Assembly (NCBI GenBank): GCA_030693535.1
Contig: JAUYAL010000026.1
Coordinates: 130,651-194,650 of the forward strand
Reading direction: 5' to 3'
Origin: Methylotenera sp.
GTDB taxonomy: Bacteria > Pseudomonadota > Gammaproteobacteria > Burkholderiales > Methylophilaceae
Length of the DNA stretch: 64,000 nucleotides
Position 1 is the first letter of the stretch; every line of letters begins with the position of its first letter. Shown in pieces: positions 24,412 to 36,007 of the stretch. The position numbers and the translations under genes were made by a program. The notes beneath the pieces are model-generated. The model worked only from the letters and a program-made list of their open reading frames with translations. It was not told the origin of the DNA and did no database searches.

Positions 24412-25812
24412 ATGGTGATGAACCAAAAAGTAAGAATTGCTGTGTTTTCAGCGTTAGTTGCGATGTGGGCTTTACCTGCTGTTGCTGATGATCCTGCCAA
24501 AGCTAATCCTGAAACCCTTCTGGACGCAATTAAACAGGGAAAACCATTAACTAACTTCAGACTTCGTTATGAAAGCGTTGATCAAGAAGCTTTTCAACCA
24601 GCACCAAATGCTGCTAAGAAACTAGATTCTGCTCATGCATTCACACTACGCAGCTTAATTGGCTGGCAGACTGCACCCTTTAATAACTTCAGTTTTGCTG
24701 CCCAAATTACCGATGTGCATGAGTTCAACGATAGCTTTAACGATAGGCGTGGAAACTTAAGTGAGTCAGGTAAAAGTAATTATGCCAATATCGTAGATCC
24801 AGGCTACACCGACATTAACCAATTGTTTGTAGATTGGACGGGGATTAAAAATACCAAGCTACGTTTAGGTCGTCAAATCGTAAATTTAGATAACGTACGT
24901 TTTGTGGGTGATATTGCATTCCGCCAAAACACACAAGTCTTTGATGGCGTTTCTGTACTGAATAAAAGCATTCCAGATACCGAAATCTTTGCCGCACACT
25001 TTGATAAAGTTCGCCAAGTCAATACAGAGTTGCGAAGCGGTAATATGGATTTATTGAATGTGAAGTATCGTATTTCACCTAGTGAATCATTGGTGGGTTA
25101 TGGTTACTTTGTCGACATGGCAAACTTAAGCCAAAACGGCGGTAATCCGGCGGCAGTCAATACTGCTGCACAAGGTGGTAACGGTTTAGGCGCTAGTCAA
25201 GATCTCACTAAAACAGCTACAACGGATGCCAGCTCTAAAACTTTTGGTTTACGTTTAGACGGTGTACGTAAAATAGATGACAACTGGAAAGTGTTGTATA
25301 CCGCAGAATATGCAAAACAAAATGACTATGCCGGCGGTAGCCCACTGATTGATGCGCATTACTTTAAGTTAGGAGGTGGCGCTGCTTATGGTGTGTGGTC
25401 GATTAGGATCGATCATGAAGTGCTTTCTAGCAATAATGGTAAGTACGCTTTTCAAACGCCATTGGGGACTAATCACTTATTCCAAGGTTGGTCAGATCAT
25501 TTCTTAGCCACACCTCGACAAGGTATGGAAGATACGTTTCTAACTTTTGCCGGCAGCATTGAAAAAGTCAAGCTTTATGCTGAATACCATGTATTTAAGT
25601 CAGATGAAAAGTTTGCAACACTTAATGGTAATTTCAGCGACAACTATGGTACTGAGTTTGATGCCAGTGTGTTCTATCCATTTACTGCCAATATTACGGG
25701 CAAATTGGAATACGCGAAGTTTATGGAAGATGATGTTTATGGCACAAAAGCTGGTGCAGCACGTAAAGGTGATAAAGAAATTGTGTGGGCTACAGCAATG
25801 TATACGTTCTAA
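24412..25812 (+). CDS. Outer-membrane porin (alginate-export-like family)
   Basis: 466 residues with a signal peptide ending in AVADDP (cleavage near residue 26) and a long series of alternating amphipathic strands (NFRLRYESV, LRSLIGWQTAPFNNF, LRLGRQIVNL, WATAMYTF at the C terminus with terminal Phe), the pattern of an outer-membrane beta-barrel. DWTGIKNTKLRLGRQIVNLD and FRQNTQVFDGVSV fit the alginate-export porin family. In a nar cluster a passive nitrate/nitrite or small-anion channel is plausible. GTG-rich start: ATG 24412 or ATG 24418. Confidence 0.85.
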   Translation: MVMNQKVRIAVFSALVAMWALPAVADDPAKANPETLLDAIKQGKPLTNFRLRYESVDQEAFQPAPNAAKKLDSAHAFTLRSLIGWQTAPFNNFSFAAQITDVHEFNDSFNDRRGNLSESGKSNYANIVDPGYTDINQLFVDWTGIKNTKLRLGRQIVNLDNVRFVGDIAFRQNTQVFDGVSVLNKSIPDTEIFAAHFDKVRQVNTELRSGNMDLLNVKYRISPSESLVGYGYFVDMANLSQNGGNPAAVNTAAQGGNGLGASQDLTKTATTDASSKTFGLRLDGVRKIDDNWKVLYTAEYAKQNDYAGGSPLIDAHYFKLGGGAAYGVWSIRIDHEVLSSNNGKYAFQTPLGTNHLFQGWSDHFLATPRQGMEDTFLTFAGSIEKVKLYAEYHVFKSDEKFATLNGNFSDNYGTEFDASVFYPFTANITGKLEYAKFMEDDVYGTKAGAARKGDKEIVWATAMYTF

Positions 25813-25822
25813 GTCCTCCTTT

Positions 25823-26830
25823 ATGCTAAACAACATCTATCCTTCTAAGTTAATTGATGGTTACGGCCGCAAGGTTGACTACATCCGTTTATCAATTACT
25901 GATAGATGTGATTTTAGATGTGTGTACTGTATGTCAGAGGATATGCAGTTCTTACCACGCGACGAGGTTTTGTCGCTTGAAGAGTGCTCTCGGTTAGTGA
26001 AAGCTTTTGTATCACTCGGAGTAAAGAAAGTGCGTATTACCGGCGGTGAGCCTCTAATGCGTAAAGATGCATTGTGGCTATTTAATGAAATTGGCCATTT
26101 GCCTGGTTTAAATGAGCTGGTTGTAACAACCAATGGCTCACAATTAGAACATCACGCATTAGCCTTGAAGCAGGCAGGTGTGGGCCGTATTAATATTAGT
26201 CTTGATAGCTTGGATGCAACGCGATTTCGTCAAATCACCCGCGTAGGTGATTTAGATAAGGTCTTACGTGGTATTGCTGTTGCTAAGCAAGTAGGCTTTG
26301 AAAATATTAAACTTAACGCTTTACTCATGCGTGGCATCAATGATGATGAAGCTTTACCGTTAACAGCATTTGCTATTGCGCAGGGGTTGGACATCACTTT
26401 TATTGAAGAAATGCCCCTGGGTGAAGTGAATCATGTTAGAAGTGAAAGTTATGTTAGTAATGAAGAAACTCTCAGATTATTGAGAGCCCGCTATGATTTA
26501 ATTAGTAGCAATGAGACTACAGGTGGCCCGGCACGCTATTGCCGCATTCCAAACAGTCAAACAAGAATTGGGTTTATCTCTCCAAACAGCCATAACTTTT
26601 GCGAGGCGTGCAATCGTGTGCGCATTAGCTGTAAAGGTGAGCTGTTCCTTTGCTTAGGTCAAGAAAATAAAGTGGATTTAAGGTCATTGCTAAGAGAATA
26701 TCCTCACGATGAGAAATTGCTTAAACAAGCGATTATTGATGGTATGAAAGCAAAACCCAAAGGTCATGATTTCAATATACAGCGTGCAACTCCAGCAGTG
26801 ATTCGCTTCATGTCTCATACAGGTGGTTAA
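25823..26830 (+). CDS. moaA: GTP 3',8-cyclase MoaA
   Basis: 335 residues from ATG 25823; a longer upstream frame overlapping the porin is rejected because it reads porin DNA out of frame. A radical-SAM enzyme for the first step of molybdenum-cofactor synthesis. The SAM cluster motif is CDFRCVYC, followed by GGEPLMRKD; the C-terminal second cluster uses CEACNRVRISCKG with a further Cys; the protein ends in Gly-Gly, which MoaA activity needs. It is placed right after the porin in the nitrate-respiration block, where it supplies cofactor for NarG. Confidence 0.96.
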   Translation: MLNNIYPSKLIDGYGRKVDYIRLSITDRCDFRCVYCMSEDMQFLPRDEVLSLEECSRLVKAFVSLGVKKVRITGGEPLMRKDALWLFNEIGHLPGLNELVVTTNGSQLEHHALALKQAGVGRINISLDSLDATRFRQITRVGDLDKVLRGIAVAKQVGFENIKLNALLMRGINDDEALPLTAFAIAQGLDITFIEEMPLGEVNHVRSESYVSNEETLRLLRARYDLISSNETTGGPARYCRIPNSQTRIGFISPNSHNFCEACNRVRISCKGELFLCLGQENKVDLRSLLREYPHDEKLLKQAIIDGMKAKPKGHDFNIQRATPAVIRFMSHTGG

Positions 26831-26966
26831 TAGTAAGTAGTTTTGAATTGCGCATTAGCCATTTGCAAAATATTTCTTTTGATTTGGTTTGTAAATGCTT
26901 AACAAGCGTCATTAGATTTTCATTATTGACAAAGTAGCCAATTATAAAAAGTATTTTGAGGGCAAT

Positions 26967-29948
26967 ATGGGTATAAATACGAGAGCAAAATTAATTTTAT
27001 TATCAGCTATTCCTGCTTTGGCAATGCTTTACTTTGCAGCTTCAATTAGCTTAGAAAAACTATCTATTACGAAAGAAATGTTGAAGCTCGAAACAATGAT
27101 TGGGCTATCAGTCAAAATGGGTGAAGTCGCGCATGAGTTGCAAAAAGAGCGTGGTATTAGCACTCTTTTTATTAGCAGTAAAGGTGCAAAATTTGCTCAA
27201 GAGTTACCTGAACAACGCTTAAAATCAGATGTAAAAATTGCAAGGTTACAATCGGCAGTCAAAGAGTTTACTATTGCTAGTAAAGATAAGAATCTTGCAG
27301 TGGTGTTGGATTCAGTAGGTAAAAATTTAGTCGACCTTAATGCAAAACGAACAAGTATTAGCACTTTAAGTTTGTCAGGTTCTGAGTCTGGGGCGTATTA
27401 CACTAAAACGATTGGCTCTGTGCTTGATGTGACAACTAAGATTTCTACATTGAGCAGTGATAGTGAAATTTCTAGGCGTTCAGCAGCCTATTCAAATCTT
27501 CTTCAATACAAAGAACGTAATGGCGTAGAACGTGCATTGCTATCTACAGTATTCGCATTTGGATCATTTACACCACAAGCCCAAGCAAAATTAACCTCTG
27601 CAACCACAGCGCAAAAAATTTACAGTACTCTTTTTCAAACCTATGCAACGGATGAATTGACCGCGTTCTATAAAGAAAGAATATCAGGTAAAGCGGTTGA
27701 TGAAGTCGCTCGTATGGAGCAAGTGGCGATTGAGAATAAACCGGTAATTAATGTCGAAACGAAAGTTTCTTCATTTGGCATTGACCCAGAATACTGGTTT
27801 AAAAGGGCGACTGAAAAGATTGATCTGATTAAAGATGTGGAAGAAAAAGTTTCAGCTGATTTGCTTGCAAAAGCCAAGAAAGTTGAAGTTAATGCTAGAA
27901 ATATCATGTTATTAAATGTTTTGCTTACTTTGCTTGTTACTTTAATCACAGGCGTATTTGCATATTTTGTATCACGTAACTTATTGCGTCAGCTTGGTGG
28001 GGAGCCTGCTGCTGCTGCTGATATTGCTAAGCAGATAGCCAATGGTAATTTATCATCGCCAATTAAACTTAAACGTGGCGATACCATAAGCATTATGGCT
28101 GCAATGCATAATATGCAGCAAACGCTTAAGTCGCTGATTGATGAGCAGAGTACGATGGCTTCTGAAAACAAGGCTGGAAACTTGAAAGCAGTGATTGATG
28201 TGGCTAAGTTCCAAGGTGCCTATAAGATTATGGCTGAAAACGTAGACGGCATGGTGCTCAATCAAACTGAAGTTATGCGTAAAACAACTCAATGTATTTC
28301 AGAGTTTTCAAATGGAAACTTTGACGCTCCATTAGAGCGTTTCTCAGGTCAGCGTGTATTTATTAACGAAAGTATGGAGTTATTGCGAAGCAATATTAAG
28401 ACTTTTATTGCTGATATGCAGAATATGTCAAATCAACATAAGAAAGGTGATATTGACATTCGTCTTGATCAAGCAAAATTCAAGGGCGCTTATGCCACCA
28501 TGGTTGGGGGGGTTAATGCTATGGTTAATGATCACATTGAAGATAATAAGAAAGCAATCTCAGTGGTTAAAGCCTTTGGAGACGGTGATTTAAATGCCCC
28601 CTTTGAGCAACAGCCTGGTAAGAAAGCTTATGTAAATGAAGCTATTGAACAAGTGCGCAGCAATCTTAAGAATTTTATTACCGATATGAAGCACATGTCT
28701 GATGAGCACGACAGAGGTGATATTGATGTCGTTATAGATACCAGTAAATATCACGGTGACTTTGCTGTTATGGCTAGTGGCGTGAATACGATGGTGAGCG
28801 GTCATATTCAGATGAGTCATAAGGTTATGGATGTGATGGCTGCATTTGGTAAGGGGCACTTTGATGAGCCTCTAGAGCAGTTTTTAGGTAAAAAAGCGTA
28901 TGTAAATGAAGTTGTTGAACAGGTACGTGGCAATCTTGTTGCCTTGAATGCAGATGCGCAGATGCTCGCTAGTGCAGCGCGTGAAGGTTATATATTAACT
29001 AGGGCTAATGCAAGTCGACATGATGGTGATTTCCGCAAGATTATTGAAGGTGTTAATGAAACTTTAGACTTGATTGTAACCCCGATTGCTACGGTAAAAG
29101 TAGCCATTGAAACGATTGATACTGCTGCTAAAGAAATTGCACAGGGTAATGCTGATTTATCTCGGCGTACAGAAGATCAAGCTGCATCTCTAGAAAAAAC
29201 TGCCGCCACTATGGAGCAACTTTCTGCCACAGTGAAGCAAAATGCTGTTAACGCGAAACAAGCAAATCAGTTCGCTAGATCTACATCTGATATTGCTGTA
29301 AAAGGTGGTGAAATGGTTGGTAATGTGGTTTCAACCATGGCTGCAATTAATGAAAGTGCCCATAAAATTGAAGATATTATTTCAGTGATTGATGGAATTG
29401 CATTTCAAACAAATATCTTGGCATTAAACGCTGCGGTGGAAGCTGCGCGTGCAGGTGAGCAAGGTAGAGGTTTTGCCGTGGTTGCAGGTGAGGTGCGCAA
29501 CCTTGCACAACGGTCAGCATCAGCAGCTAAAGAGATTAAAGAACTTATTGCAAATTCTGTAGATAGAACGAGTGAAGGTACAAATCTTGTTGAAGAAACC
29601 GGTAAAACGATGAGTGAGCTCGTAGAATCTGTTAAGCATGTGACAGATATTATTTCTGAAATTTCAGCAGCATCTAGTGAGCAGAGTGAAGGTATTGCAC
29701 AGGTGAATGAGACTATTATTCAGATGGATGATGTAACACAGCAAAATACTGCTTTGGTTGAACAGGCAGCAGCAGCAGCCGAGTCTATGATGGAGCAGGC
29801 AGGTGAATTATTGAAAGCTGTTAAGGTGTTTAAGCTAGAAAGTCAAGGCAATCAAAGTCGAACTAATAAGGTCGTAATTAGGTCAGTTAAAGTTGCTGTG
29901 AGTAAACCGAAATTTACTCATGAAAGTGATGATTGGGAAGCTTTTTAA
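26967..29948 (+). CDS. NIT-domain, poly-HAMP methyl-accepting chemotaxis protein
   Basis: 993 residues. A membrane helix at ~8-27 is followed by a periplasmic domain with [18 protein letters not shown], the hallmark of the NIT nitrate/nitrite-sensing domain, ending near residue 300. A second membrane helix (~310-335) leads into a HAMP domain and then about three tandem ~90-residue HAMP-like units, each with an FxxGxxxAPLExxxGxxxxxNE core and a GDIDxxxD linker. The MCP signalling hairpin (about 735-950) has the invariant tip [29 protein letters not shown]. The protein ends in DWEAF, like the CheR/CheB-tethering pentapeptide. It likely directs movement towards or away from nitrate/nitrite. It sits between the nar and nor blocks and converges with norD. 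Confidence 0.92.
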   Translation: MGINTRAKLILLSAIPALAMLYFAASISLEKLSITKEMLKLETMIGLSVKMGEVAHELQKERGISTLFISSKGAKFAQELPEQRLKSDVKIARLQSAVKEFTIASKDKNLAVVLDSVGKNLVDLNAKRTSISTLSLSGSESGAYYTKTIGSVLDVTTKISTLSSDSEISRRSAAYSNLLQYKERNGVERALLSTVFAFGSFTPQAQAKLTSATTAQKIYSTLFQTYATDELTAFYKERISGKAVDEVARMEQVAIENKPVINVETKVSSFGIDPEYWFKRATEKIDLIKDVEEKVSADLLAKAKKVEVNARNIMLLNVLLTLLVTLITGVFAYFVSRNLLRQLGGEPAAAADIAKQIANGNLSSPIKLKRGDTISIMAAMHNMQQTLKSLIDEQSTMASENKAGNLKAVIDVAKFQGAYKIMAENVDGMVLNQTEVMRKTTQCISEFSNGNFDAPLERFSGQRVFINESMELLRSNIKTFIADMQNMSNQHKKGDIDIRLDQAKFKGAYATMVGGVNAMVNDHIEDNKKAISVVKAFGDGDLNAPFEQQPGKKAYVNEAIEQVRSNLKNFITDMKHMSDEHDRGDIDVVIDTSKYHGDFAVMASGVNTMVSGHIQMSHKVMDVMAAFGKGHFDEPLEQFLGKKAYVNEVVEQVRGNLVALNADAQMLASAAREGYILTRANASRHDGDFRKIIEGVNETLDLIVTPIATVKVAIETIDTAAKEIAQGNADLSRRTEDQAASLEKTAATMEQLSATVKQNAVNAKQANQFARSTSDIAVKGGEMVGNVVSTMAAINESAHKIEDIISVIDGIAFQTNILALNAAVEAARAGEQGRGFAVVAGEVRNLAQRSASAAKEIKELIANSVDRTSEGTNLVEETGKTMSELVESVKHVTDIISEISAASSEQSEGIAQVNETIIQMDDVTQQNTALVEQAAAAAESMMEQAGELLKAVKVFKLESQGNQSRTNKVVIRSVKVAVSKPKFTHESDDWEAF

Positions 29949-29979
29949 TCAAAATTAAATCAGACGTTAAAAGCTAAAA

Positions 29980-30013
29980 ATAACAAAGCTAATCACAGGC
30001 TTGGCTTTGTTAT
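29980..30013. terminator. Bidirectional terminator between the chemoreceptor gene and norD
   Basis: ATAACAAAGC (29980-29989) and GCTTTGTTAT (30004-30013) form a 10 bp stem with a 14 nt loop, A-rich before and T-rich after, between convergent gene ends. Confidence 0.75.
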
Positions 30014-30026
30014 ATTTTGAACTCAG

Positions 30027-31865
30027 TTAACGAGTCATTTGTGCATAGAGTAACGGTAATTCATTAGGTAAATCTTCGGGCTTACGAATCACTGCAAATC
30101 CGCTTGAATTGAAGATATGTGGTAAATACTCGTTCGCTTCAGAATCTATCGTGACACAGAATGGTTTTAAACCTTTTTGGCGTGCTTCATGAATTGCCAT
30201 GCGCGTATCTTCTATGCCGTATCGTCCTTCATAGCGATCGAGATCATTTGGTTTTCCATCAGTTAGAAGTAGTAACAAGCGTTGTCTTTGTGGTTGAGCA
30301 GATAATAATATGGTGGCTTGTCTAATGGCTGCCCCCATACGCGTATAGTAACCAGGTTTGATAGCTTGAATTCGTCCTCTTGCAAGGCTGTCATAACAAT
30401 CATCAAAACTTTTGAGTCGGTTAAAGCGAACATTACCTCGCTTCAGTGAAGAAAATCCATACATGGCAAAACGGTCACCTGTTGCAGATAAGGCTTCAGA
30501 AAATAAAAACAAACTATCACGAATGACATCAATCACTCGCGCATGGTCGGAGGCATAGGCGTCAGTAGAGAGAGATAAGTCGGCGAGTAATAAACAGGCT
30601 AGATCTCGTTGTTGATTGACTTGTGCCCGATATAAACCGTGGTTATCCGCATTTACTCCGCTCAGTAAGTCTGCTTCTTGACGTACCCATGCATCGAGGT
30701 CAATTTCTTCACCATCTTGCTGTCCTTTAAGCCAAAGTCTAGTGGGTGCGAGCGCCTGAAACTGGCTACGTAAACGCTTTGCGGTTCGACGTAACTGCGT
30801 AGGTAGTTCGCACGGTTCTGCCTGTGTTGATATCATTTCTTGCAGGCGACAGTAATCGGCTTGCATCGTATGCTTTTTATAGTCCCATTCTGGTAATGAA
30901 ACGCCTTCACCAAGCGGCGTATCATCTTCGCCAGCAGGGGGTAAGTCAAGATCGAAACGTAATTTTGCTACGCTGGTTTCGCCGTCCCGTGCCATGGTCA
31001 TGCTATCCATATCTTCAGCAGCTAGTGCAGCGTTTCCATCGTCGTCCTCTTCGTCTTGTGGTCGGTTTACGTTGATATATTCTGTCCATGAGAACAGGCT
31101 CTCAGCACGAAACATCATCAAAAAACCGTCTTTACCATCAGGCATGTCTGTGCGTTCAGCAGCATGTTTGCGACGACTTTTGGCTGTTTTGGCGTCGTTA
31201 GAGGATTCTCGTTCTGGCGCGCCATCACTAGCTAAGACTTTTTTCGCAGCACTCATTGGAGGGTTTGGATGTGGCCAAAGGGCTACGGGTTGAAATGGAT
31301 TCTTTGAAAGAGGTAAAGCTTGCACGCTGCCTGGTTGCTGCAGCGCCTTTCGAATAGTAACCTCTTGCGCAGCCTCTGCTACGGGTAGATTTTGTGGCGC
31401 TGTGCGCAGAGACAGTATTGCTTCCACCAATCTTTGGTATCGTAAAGTTAGCCCAGGAAAACGTTCGAGTGTATAGAGTGTGGCCATCTGATTACGTAAA
31501 ATCCAAGGTAAATTTTCATCCACTTTGGCTGCTGAAAGCGCTACTAACCACAGATACAAATCTCGGTTGAGACTGCGTTCTGGAAATAAGGCAATTTGTG
31601 AAGGTAAGCGTAAGGTCTCGCCATCACGCCAGCTTAATTCAATACGGTCGCCAGTTGTGGCAATTTTTTGTATCCATTTACGTCTTGCACCATGACGCGT
31701 TGCGGGCGCTGCAGATAAATTTAAGCCAGTATCACCACCCAATGCGCGAAAAAAAATACTAGCAGTTTTGCTTATTTCGTCTAGCGTTACGGCAGCTTCT
31801 ACGTGCTGCTTTTCTGCAGCACGTGTGACTAGCTTATGCCAGAGTTCGCCGACGAATTCTTCCAT
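30027..31865 (-). CDS. norD: Nitric oxide reductase activation protein NorD
   Basis: 612 residues. The C-terminal ~190 residues are a von Willebrand factor A domain with the MIDAS start LLADLSLSTDAY (DxSxS) and LLLLTDGKPNDLD; the long N-terminal part is acidic and Lys-rich in the middle, as usual for NorD. NorD works with the AAA+ ATPase NorQ to insert the non-haem iron into NorB. Its start is 9 bases after the norQ stop. It is the last gene of the norEFQD unit. Confidence 0.93.
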   Translation of the reverse strand: MEEFVGELWHKLVTRAAEKQHVEAAVTLDEISKTASIFFRALGGDTGLNLSAAPATRHGARRKWIQKIATTGDRIELSWRDGETLRLPSQIALFPERSLNRDLYLWLVALSAAKVDENLPWILRNQMATLYTLERFPGLTLRYQRLVEAILSLRTAPQNLPVAEAAQEVTIRKALQQPGSVQALPLSKNPFQPVALWPHPNPPMSAAKKVLASDGAPERESSNDAKTAKSRRKHAAERTDMPDGKDGFLMMFRAESLFSWTEYINVNRPQDEEDDDGNAALAAEDMDSMTMARDGETSVAKLRFDLDLPPAGEDDTPLGEGVSLPEWDYKKHTMQADYCRLQEMISTQAEPCELPTQLRRTAKRLRSQFQALAPTRLWLKGQQDGEEIDLDAWVRQEADLLSGVNADNHGLYRAQVNQQRDLACLLLADLSLSTDAYASDHARVIDVIRDSLFLFSEALSATGDRFAMYGFSSLKRGNVRFNRLKSFDDCYDSLARGRIQAIKPGYYTRMGAAIRQATILLSAQPQRQRLLLLLTDGKPNDLDRYEGRYGIEDTRMAIHEARQKGLKPFCVTIDSEANEYLPHIFNSSGFAVIRKPEDLPNELPLLYAQMTR

Positions 31866-31874
31866 GTTATTTAG

Positions 31875-32657
31875 TTACGTACCAAAAGTGGCGTCAATAA
31901 CTTCACGCAACGCAACAGCTGTTTCTGGGTCATCTGTGAGCGTTTCAACCAATGCTGCACGGCATGCCAGAGGTGGCTCGCAGCCATCTTTAATGAGTGT
32001 GGCGGCATAGACCAGCAAACGTGTGCTGGCGACTTCCTCTAGATCATGATCACGTAAAGAGCGGAAAGCATTAGCGATGGATACTAAGCGTTTTGCGGTC
32101 ATAGCGTCAATGCCGGTTTCGCCGACTAAAATAGCCTCTTCTTGAGTGGCTGGTGGAAAGTCAAAAGCCAGAGAAATAAAACGTTGTCTTGTTGAAGGTT
32201 TCATGCCTTTTAGAAAATTTTGATAACCTGGGTTATAAGAAACAACCAACATAAAAGAGGGTGGGGCGGCTAATAACTCTCCCGTACGGTCTATGGGTAA
32301 AACTCGGCGGTCATCTGCAAGTGGGTGCAAAACGACTGTGGTGTCTTTACGTGCTTCAACCACTTCATCCAGATAGCAAATCCCTCCCTCGCGAACTGCA
32401 CGAGTTAATGGGCCATCGCTCCAGACGGTTTGTCCGTCAACAATCAAATGGCGGCCTACTAAATCAGCTGCTGTTAAGTCATCATGACAGGCAACCGTAT
32501 GTAAGGGTAACCCAAGCTTGGCTGCCATGTGAGCGACAAAGCGTGTTTTACCGCAACCTGTTGGCCCTTTTATGAGCAAGGGTAGATTGTTACGCCAAGC
32601 GCGTTCAAATAATTCCATTTCACTGCCATGTGCTTGGTAAAAAGGTAAGTTTTTCAT
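31875..32657 (-). CDS. norQ: MoxR-type AAA+ ATPase NorQ
   Basis: 260 residues. Walker A GPTGCGKT at about 35-42, Walker B ICYLDEVVEAR, and the CbbQ/NorQ-type FMLVVSYNPGYQNFLKGMKPSTRQRF sensor region followed by the C-terminal CbbQ_C-like helices. It forms a ring ATPase with NorD, activating the NO reductase. Located between norF and norD in one operon. Confidence 0.95.
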   Translation of the reverse strand: MKNLPFYQAHGSEMELFERAWRNNLPLLIKGPTGCGKTRFVAHMAAKLGLPLHTVACHDDLTAADLVGRHLIVDGQTVWSDGPLTRAVREGGICYLDEVVEARKDTTVVLHPLADDRRVLPIDRTGELLAAPPSFMLVVSYNPGYQNFLKGMKPSTRQRFISLAFDFPPATQEEAILVGETGIDAMTAKRLVSIANAFRSLRDHDLEEVASTRLLVYAATLIKDGCEPPLACRAALVETLTDDPETAVALREVIDATFGT

Positions 32658-32692
32658 AGTTTAATTCTGCTTTTTAGTCTTGAGAAATAAGC

Positions 32693-32974
32693 TTATTTCA
32701 AGCCGATAAGGTAAGCCAATGCGATTAATCCGCCAACAATTAAAAAATAGCCCAACATAATGCTGCGCCACAATAGTCTGGTCTTGTGTAAACCCATGAG
32801 GTAATTTGCCACCATCTGGCTCTTGAGCATGCTAATCGCCAATAGTGTGAGCATGGTGTTCTTTCCAGAAAAATCTAGTGTATCAATGCGATAGGTGGTG
32901 ATGGTTAAGGCGATTAAAAGCGCCCAAATAAAAGTCAGAAATAGGGTGGATTTTTCTTGAGCGTTTTGCATCAT
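32693..32974 (-). CDS. norF: NorF-like small membrane protein
   Basis: 93 residues with three membrane segments (FIWALLIALTITTYRI, LLAISMLKSQMVANYLMGL, LLWRSIMLGYFLIVGGLIALAY). The layout resembles cytochrome-oxidase subunit IV and NorF. It lies 3 bases after norE. NorF in Paracoccus is needed for full NO reductase activity; the mechanism is unclear. Confidence 0.75.
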   Translation of the reverse strand: MMQNAQEKSTLFLTFIWALLIALTITTYRIDTLDFSGKNTMLTLLAISMLKSQMVANYLMGLHKTRLLWRSIMLGYFLIVGGLIALAYLIGLK

Positions 32975-32977
32975 CTT

Positions 32978-33607
32978 TTAGCGAATAATATAAATGAGGG
33001 GAAATAGGATAATCCATAAAAAATCGACCATGTGCCAAAATGATGCGCCAGTCTCAACTCCCACGTATTCTAGTGCACTGTAGCCACCTCGGCGCGCTTT
33101 AACAATAATGACCGCTAAAATAACCATGCCCATTAGCACATGCATAAAGTGGAAAAAAGTCAGTGATAGATAAAACATGTAAAAACTGTTTGTACTCATG
33201 GTGATGTCTGCTGCGAATTTGGCATTAAATTCGACAATTTTGATACTAACGAAGACAGCGCCTAGCACGAATGCACCTGTCAGCCAGTTGGAGCAACTTT
33301 TAGCTAAACCCTGTTTGATGGAGGAAACGCTACGTGCTGCAAAATAGCTACTGGTAATAAGTAATATGGTATTGATAGCACCTAATGTTTGGTTAAGCGT
33401 GAGTTGCGATGAGTTAAAGAGTTCGACGTTCTTGGCGCGAGTGAAGGCATATGCAACAAATAGAACGCCAAACGCCAGCATTTCAGCAAATATAAATATC
33501 CAAATTGCAAAGTCACCAGGCAGGTTGTTTTCAGTTTGATTTGGATGCAACACCAATGTTTCTGCTGGGAATTCTGATGTACTGGAAGGATTCACTTTTT
33601 GTTCCAA
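32978..33607 (-). CDS. norE: NorE, cytochrome c oxidase subunit III-like protein
   Basis: 209 residues with five membrane helices; LPGDFAIWIFIFAEMLAFGV and the VETGASFWHMVDFLWIILFPLIYI ending are the subunit III signature. It helps assemble or stabilise the NO reductase. It starts its own unit norEFQD, with a perfect FNR/Dnr box about 100 bp upstream of its start. Confidence 0.93.
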   Translation of the reverse strand: MEQKVNPSSTSEFPAETLVLHPNQTENNLPGDFAIWIFIFAEMLAFGVLFVAYAFTRAKNVELFNSSQLTLNQTLGAINTILLITSSYFAARSVSSIKQGLAKSCSNWLTGAFVLGAVFVSIKIVEFNAKFAADITMSTNSFYMFYLSLTFFHFMHVLMGMVILAVIIVKARRGGYSALEYVGVETGASFWHMVDFLWIILFPLIYIIR

Positions 33608-33705
33608 GGTTTAAAATTAAGCAGAGCGTTTATTCATATTTCATAATGCTAATAGTCAACCTTACATTCATATATTTATGATGCCTTGTTGTGTGGATTT
33701 ATTCA

Positions 33706-33719
33706 TTGATGCATATCAA
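33706..33719. promoter_or_regulatory. FNR/Dnr box upstream of norE
   Basis: TTGATGCATATCAA is a perfect TTGAT-N4-ATCAA site, 99 bp upstream of the norE start on the minus strand. It points to control of norEFQD by Dnr (gene at 36592) or another FNR-family protein. Confidence 0.8.
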
Positions 33720-33868
33720 GGGTTGAAAAATAGAATGATGTGACTAAAGCTATCAAGTTTTTTACGAAGCTAGTTTCAGTTTAAAACTGCCCACTCATTC
33801 TGGAGGATGAAAGGCGAAATCTATCGCAGTTGATAGTCGTATAGTAGAAATTAACTTGTTTAAGTTGA

Positions 33869-34309
33869 TTATAGTTTTGCATCTACAAAACTATATGTTG
33901 CATGACAGGCTGTACAGTTATTCATTGCCGCGCATAATTGAGCAATCGTGTGTTGACTGTCTTTCATAGTTTCTGCATCAACAGCAATCTCGTCAAATTC
34001 TTTAAGTGTATCAAAACCAAGAGCCTTCATTTCAACTGGAATCTTTCTAAACAACGAACCAGGCGTTGTTGCCTCTGCCGCCATTCCTGACGATCTAGCA
34101 GTATGCGCAACAGTAACAAAGTCGCCTGCAGATACCGCTGCCAATATGGTCTGTGAACTTTGTAACCATTCTCGCATTTCAAGTAGTAGTGCATTGCGTT
34201 CATCTTTAGTAAGCTGAACCGCAAGACGTTCATCAGAAGATGGCTTTACTTCACATACAGTAAATTTATAAACAAATATAGCCACGATGATCGACAACAC
34301 CATAACCAA
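33869..34309 (-). CDS. c'-type cytochrome, membrane-anchored
   Basis: 146 residues. An N-terminal hydrophobic segment (MVMVLSIIVAIFVYKFTV) anchors or exports a helical domain whose single haem motif CTACH is at ~132-136, near the C terminus, as in cytochrome c'. The AVSAGDFVTVAHTARSSGMAA helix is also family-like. Cytochromes c' bind NO, so a role in NO handling beside the nor genes is plausible. It has its own intergenic regions on both sides rather than being tightly linked to norB. Confidence 0.8.
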   Translation of the reverse strand: MVMVLSIIVAIFVYKFTVCEVKPSSDERLAVQLTKDERNALLLEMREWLQSSQTILAAVSAGDFVTVAHTARSSGMAAEATTPGSLFRKIPVEMKALGFDTLKEFDEIAVDAETMKDSQHTIAQLCAAMNNCTACHATYSFVDAKL

Positions 34310-34550
34310 AATCTAACTTAGTTTACAAGACTTTAAGATAACACCTTATTTTTGTATTGTGAGATGGATAAATTATGATGAATTAATATCTGATAACTTT
34401 CAAAGGCGATTTTTTTAGTTCTGCGTATAAACAATCGCTTATCTAAAAGGAATGAAAGTAAGTCCGTGTTGTATTAATAAAGTGTGTTTTAATGTTTAAT
34501 CCACTTTTTTAATTCTATGATGTTTTCTCAAATTGTTAACGTGATTTATG

Positions 34551-34577
34551 AAAAAAAGAGAAGCTAATGCCCCTCTT
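34551..34577 (-). terminator. Terminator after norB
   Basis: On the minus strand AAGAGGGG and CTTCTCTT pair (two G:T pairs) around CATTAG, followed by a run of T. It lies 24 bases past the norB stop. Confidence 0.65.
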
Positions 34578-34600
34578 AATCTATTACATGTTCGAATTAA

Positions 34601-35989
<1,389 letters not shown>

Positions 35990-36007
35990 CTATTAGTTAA
36001 TGGCGGA

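Noticed and set aside
25547..25822. N-terminal extension of moaA overlapping the porin gene
   Set aside because: It is porin sequence read in another frame; the normal MoaA start is ATG 25823.
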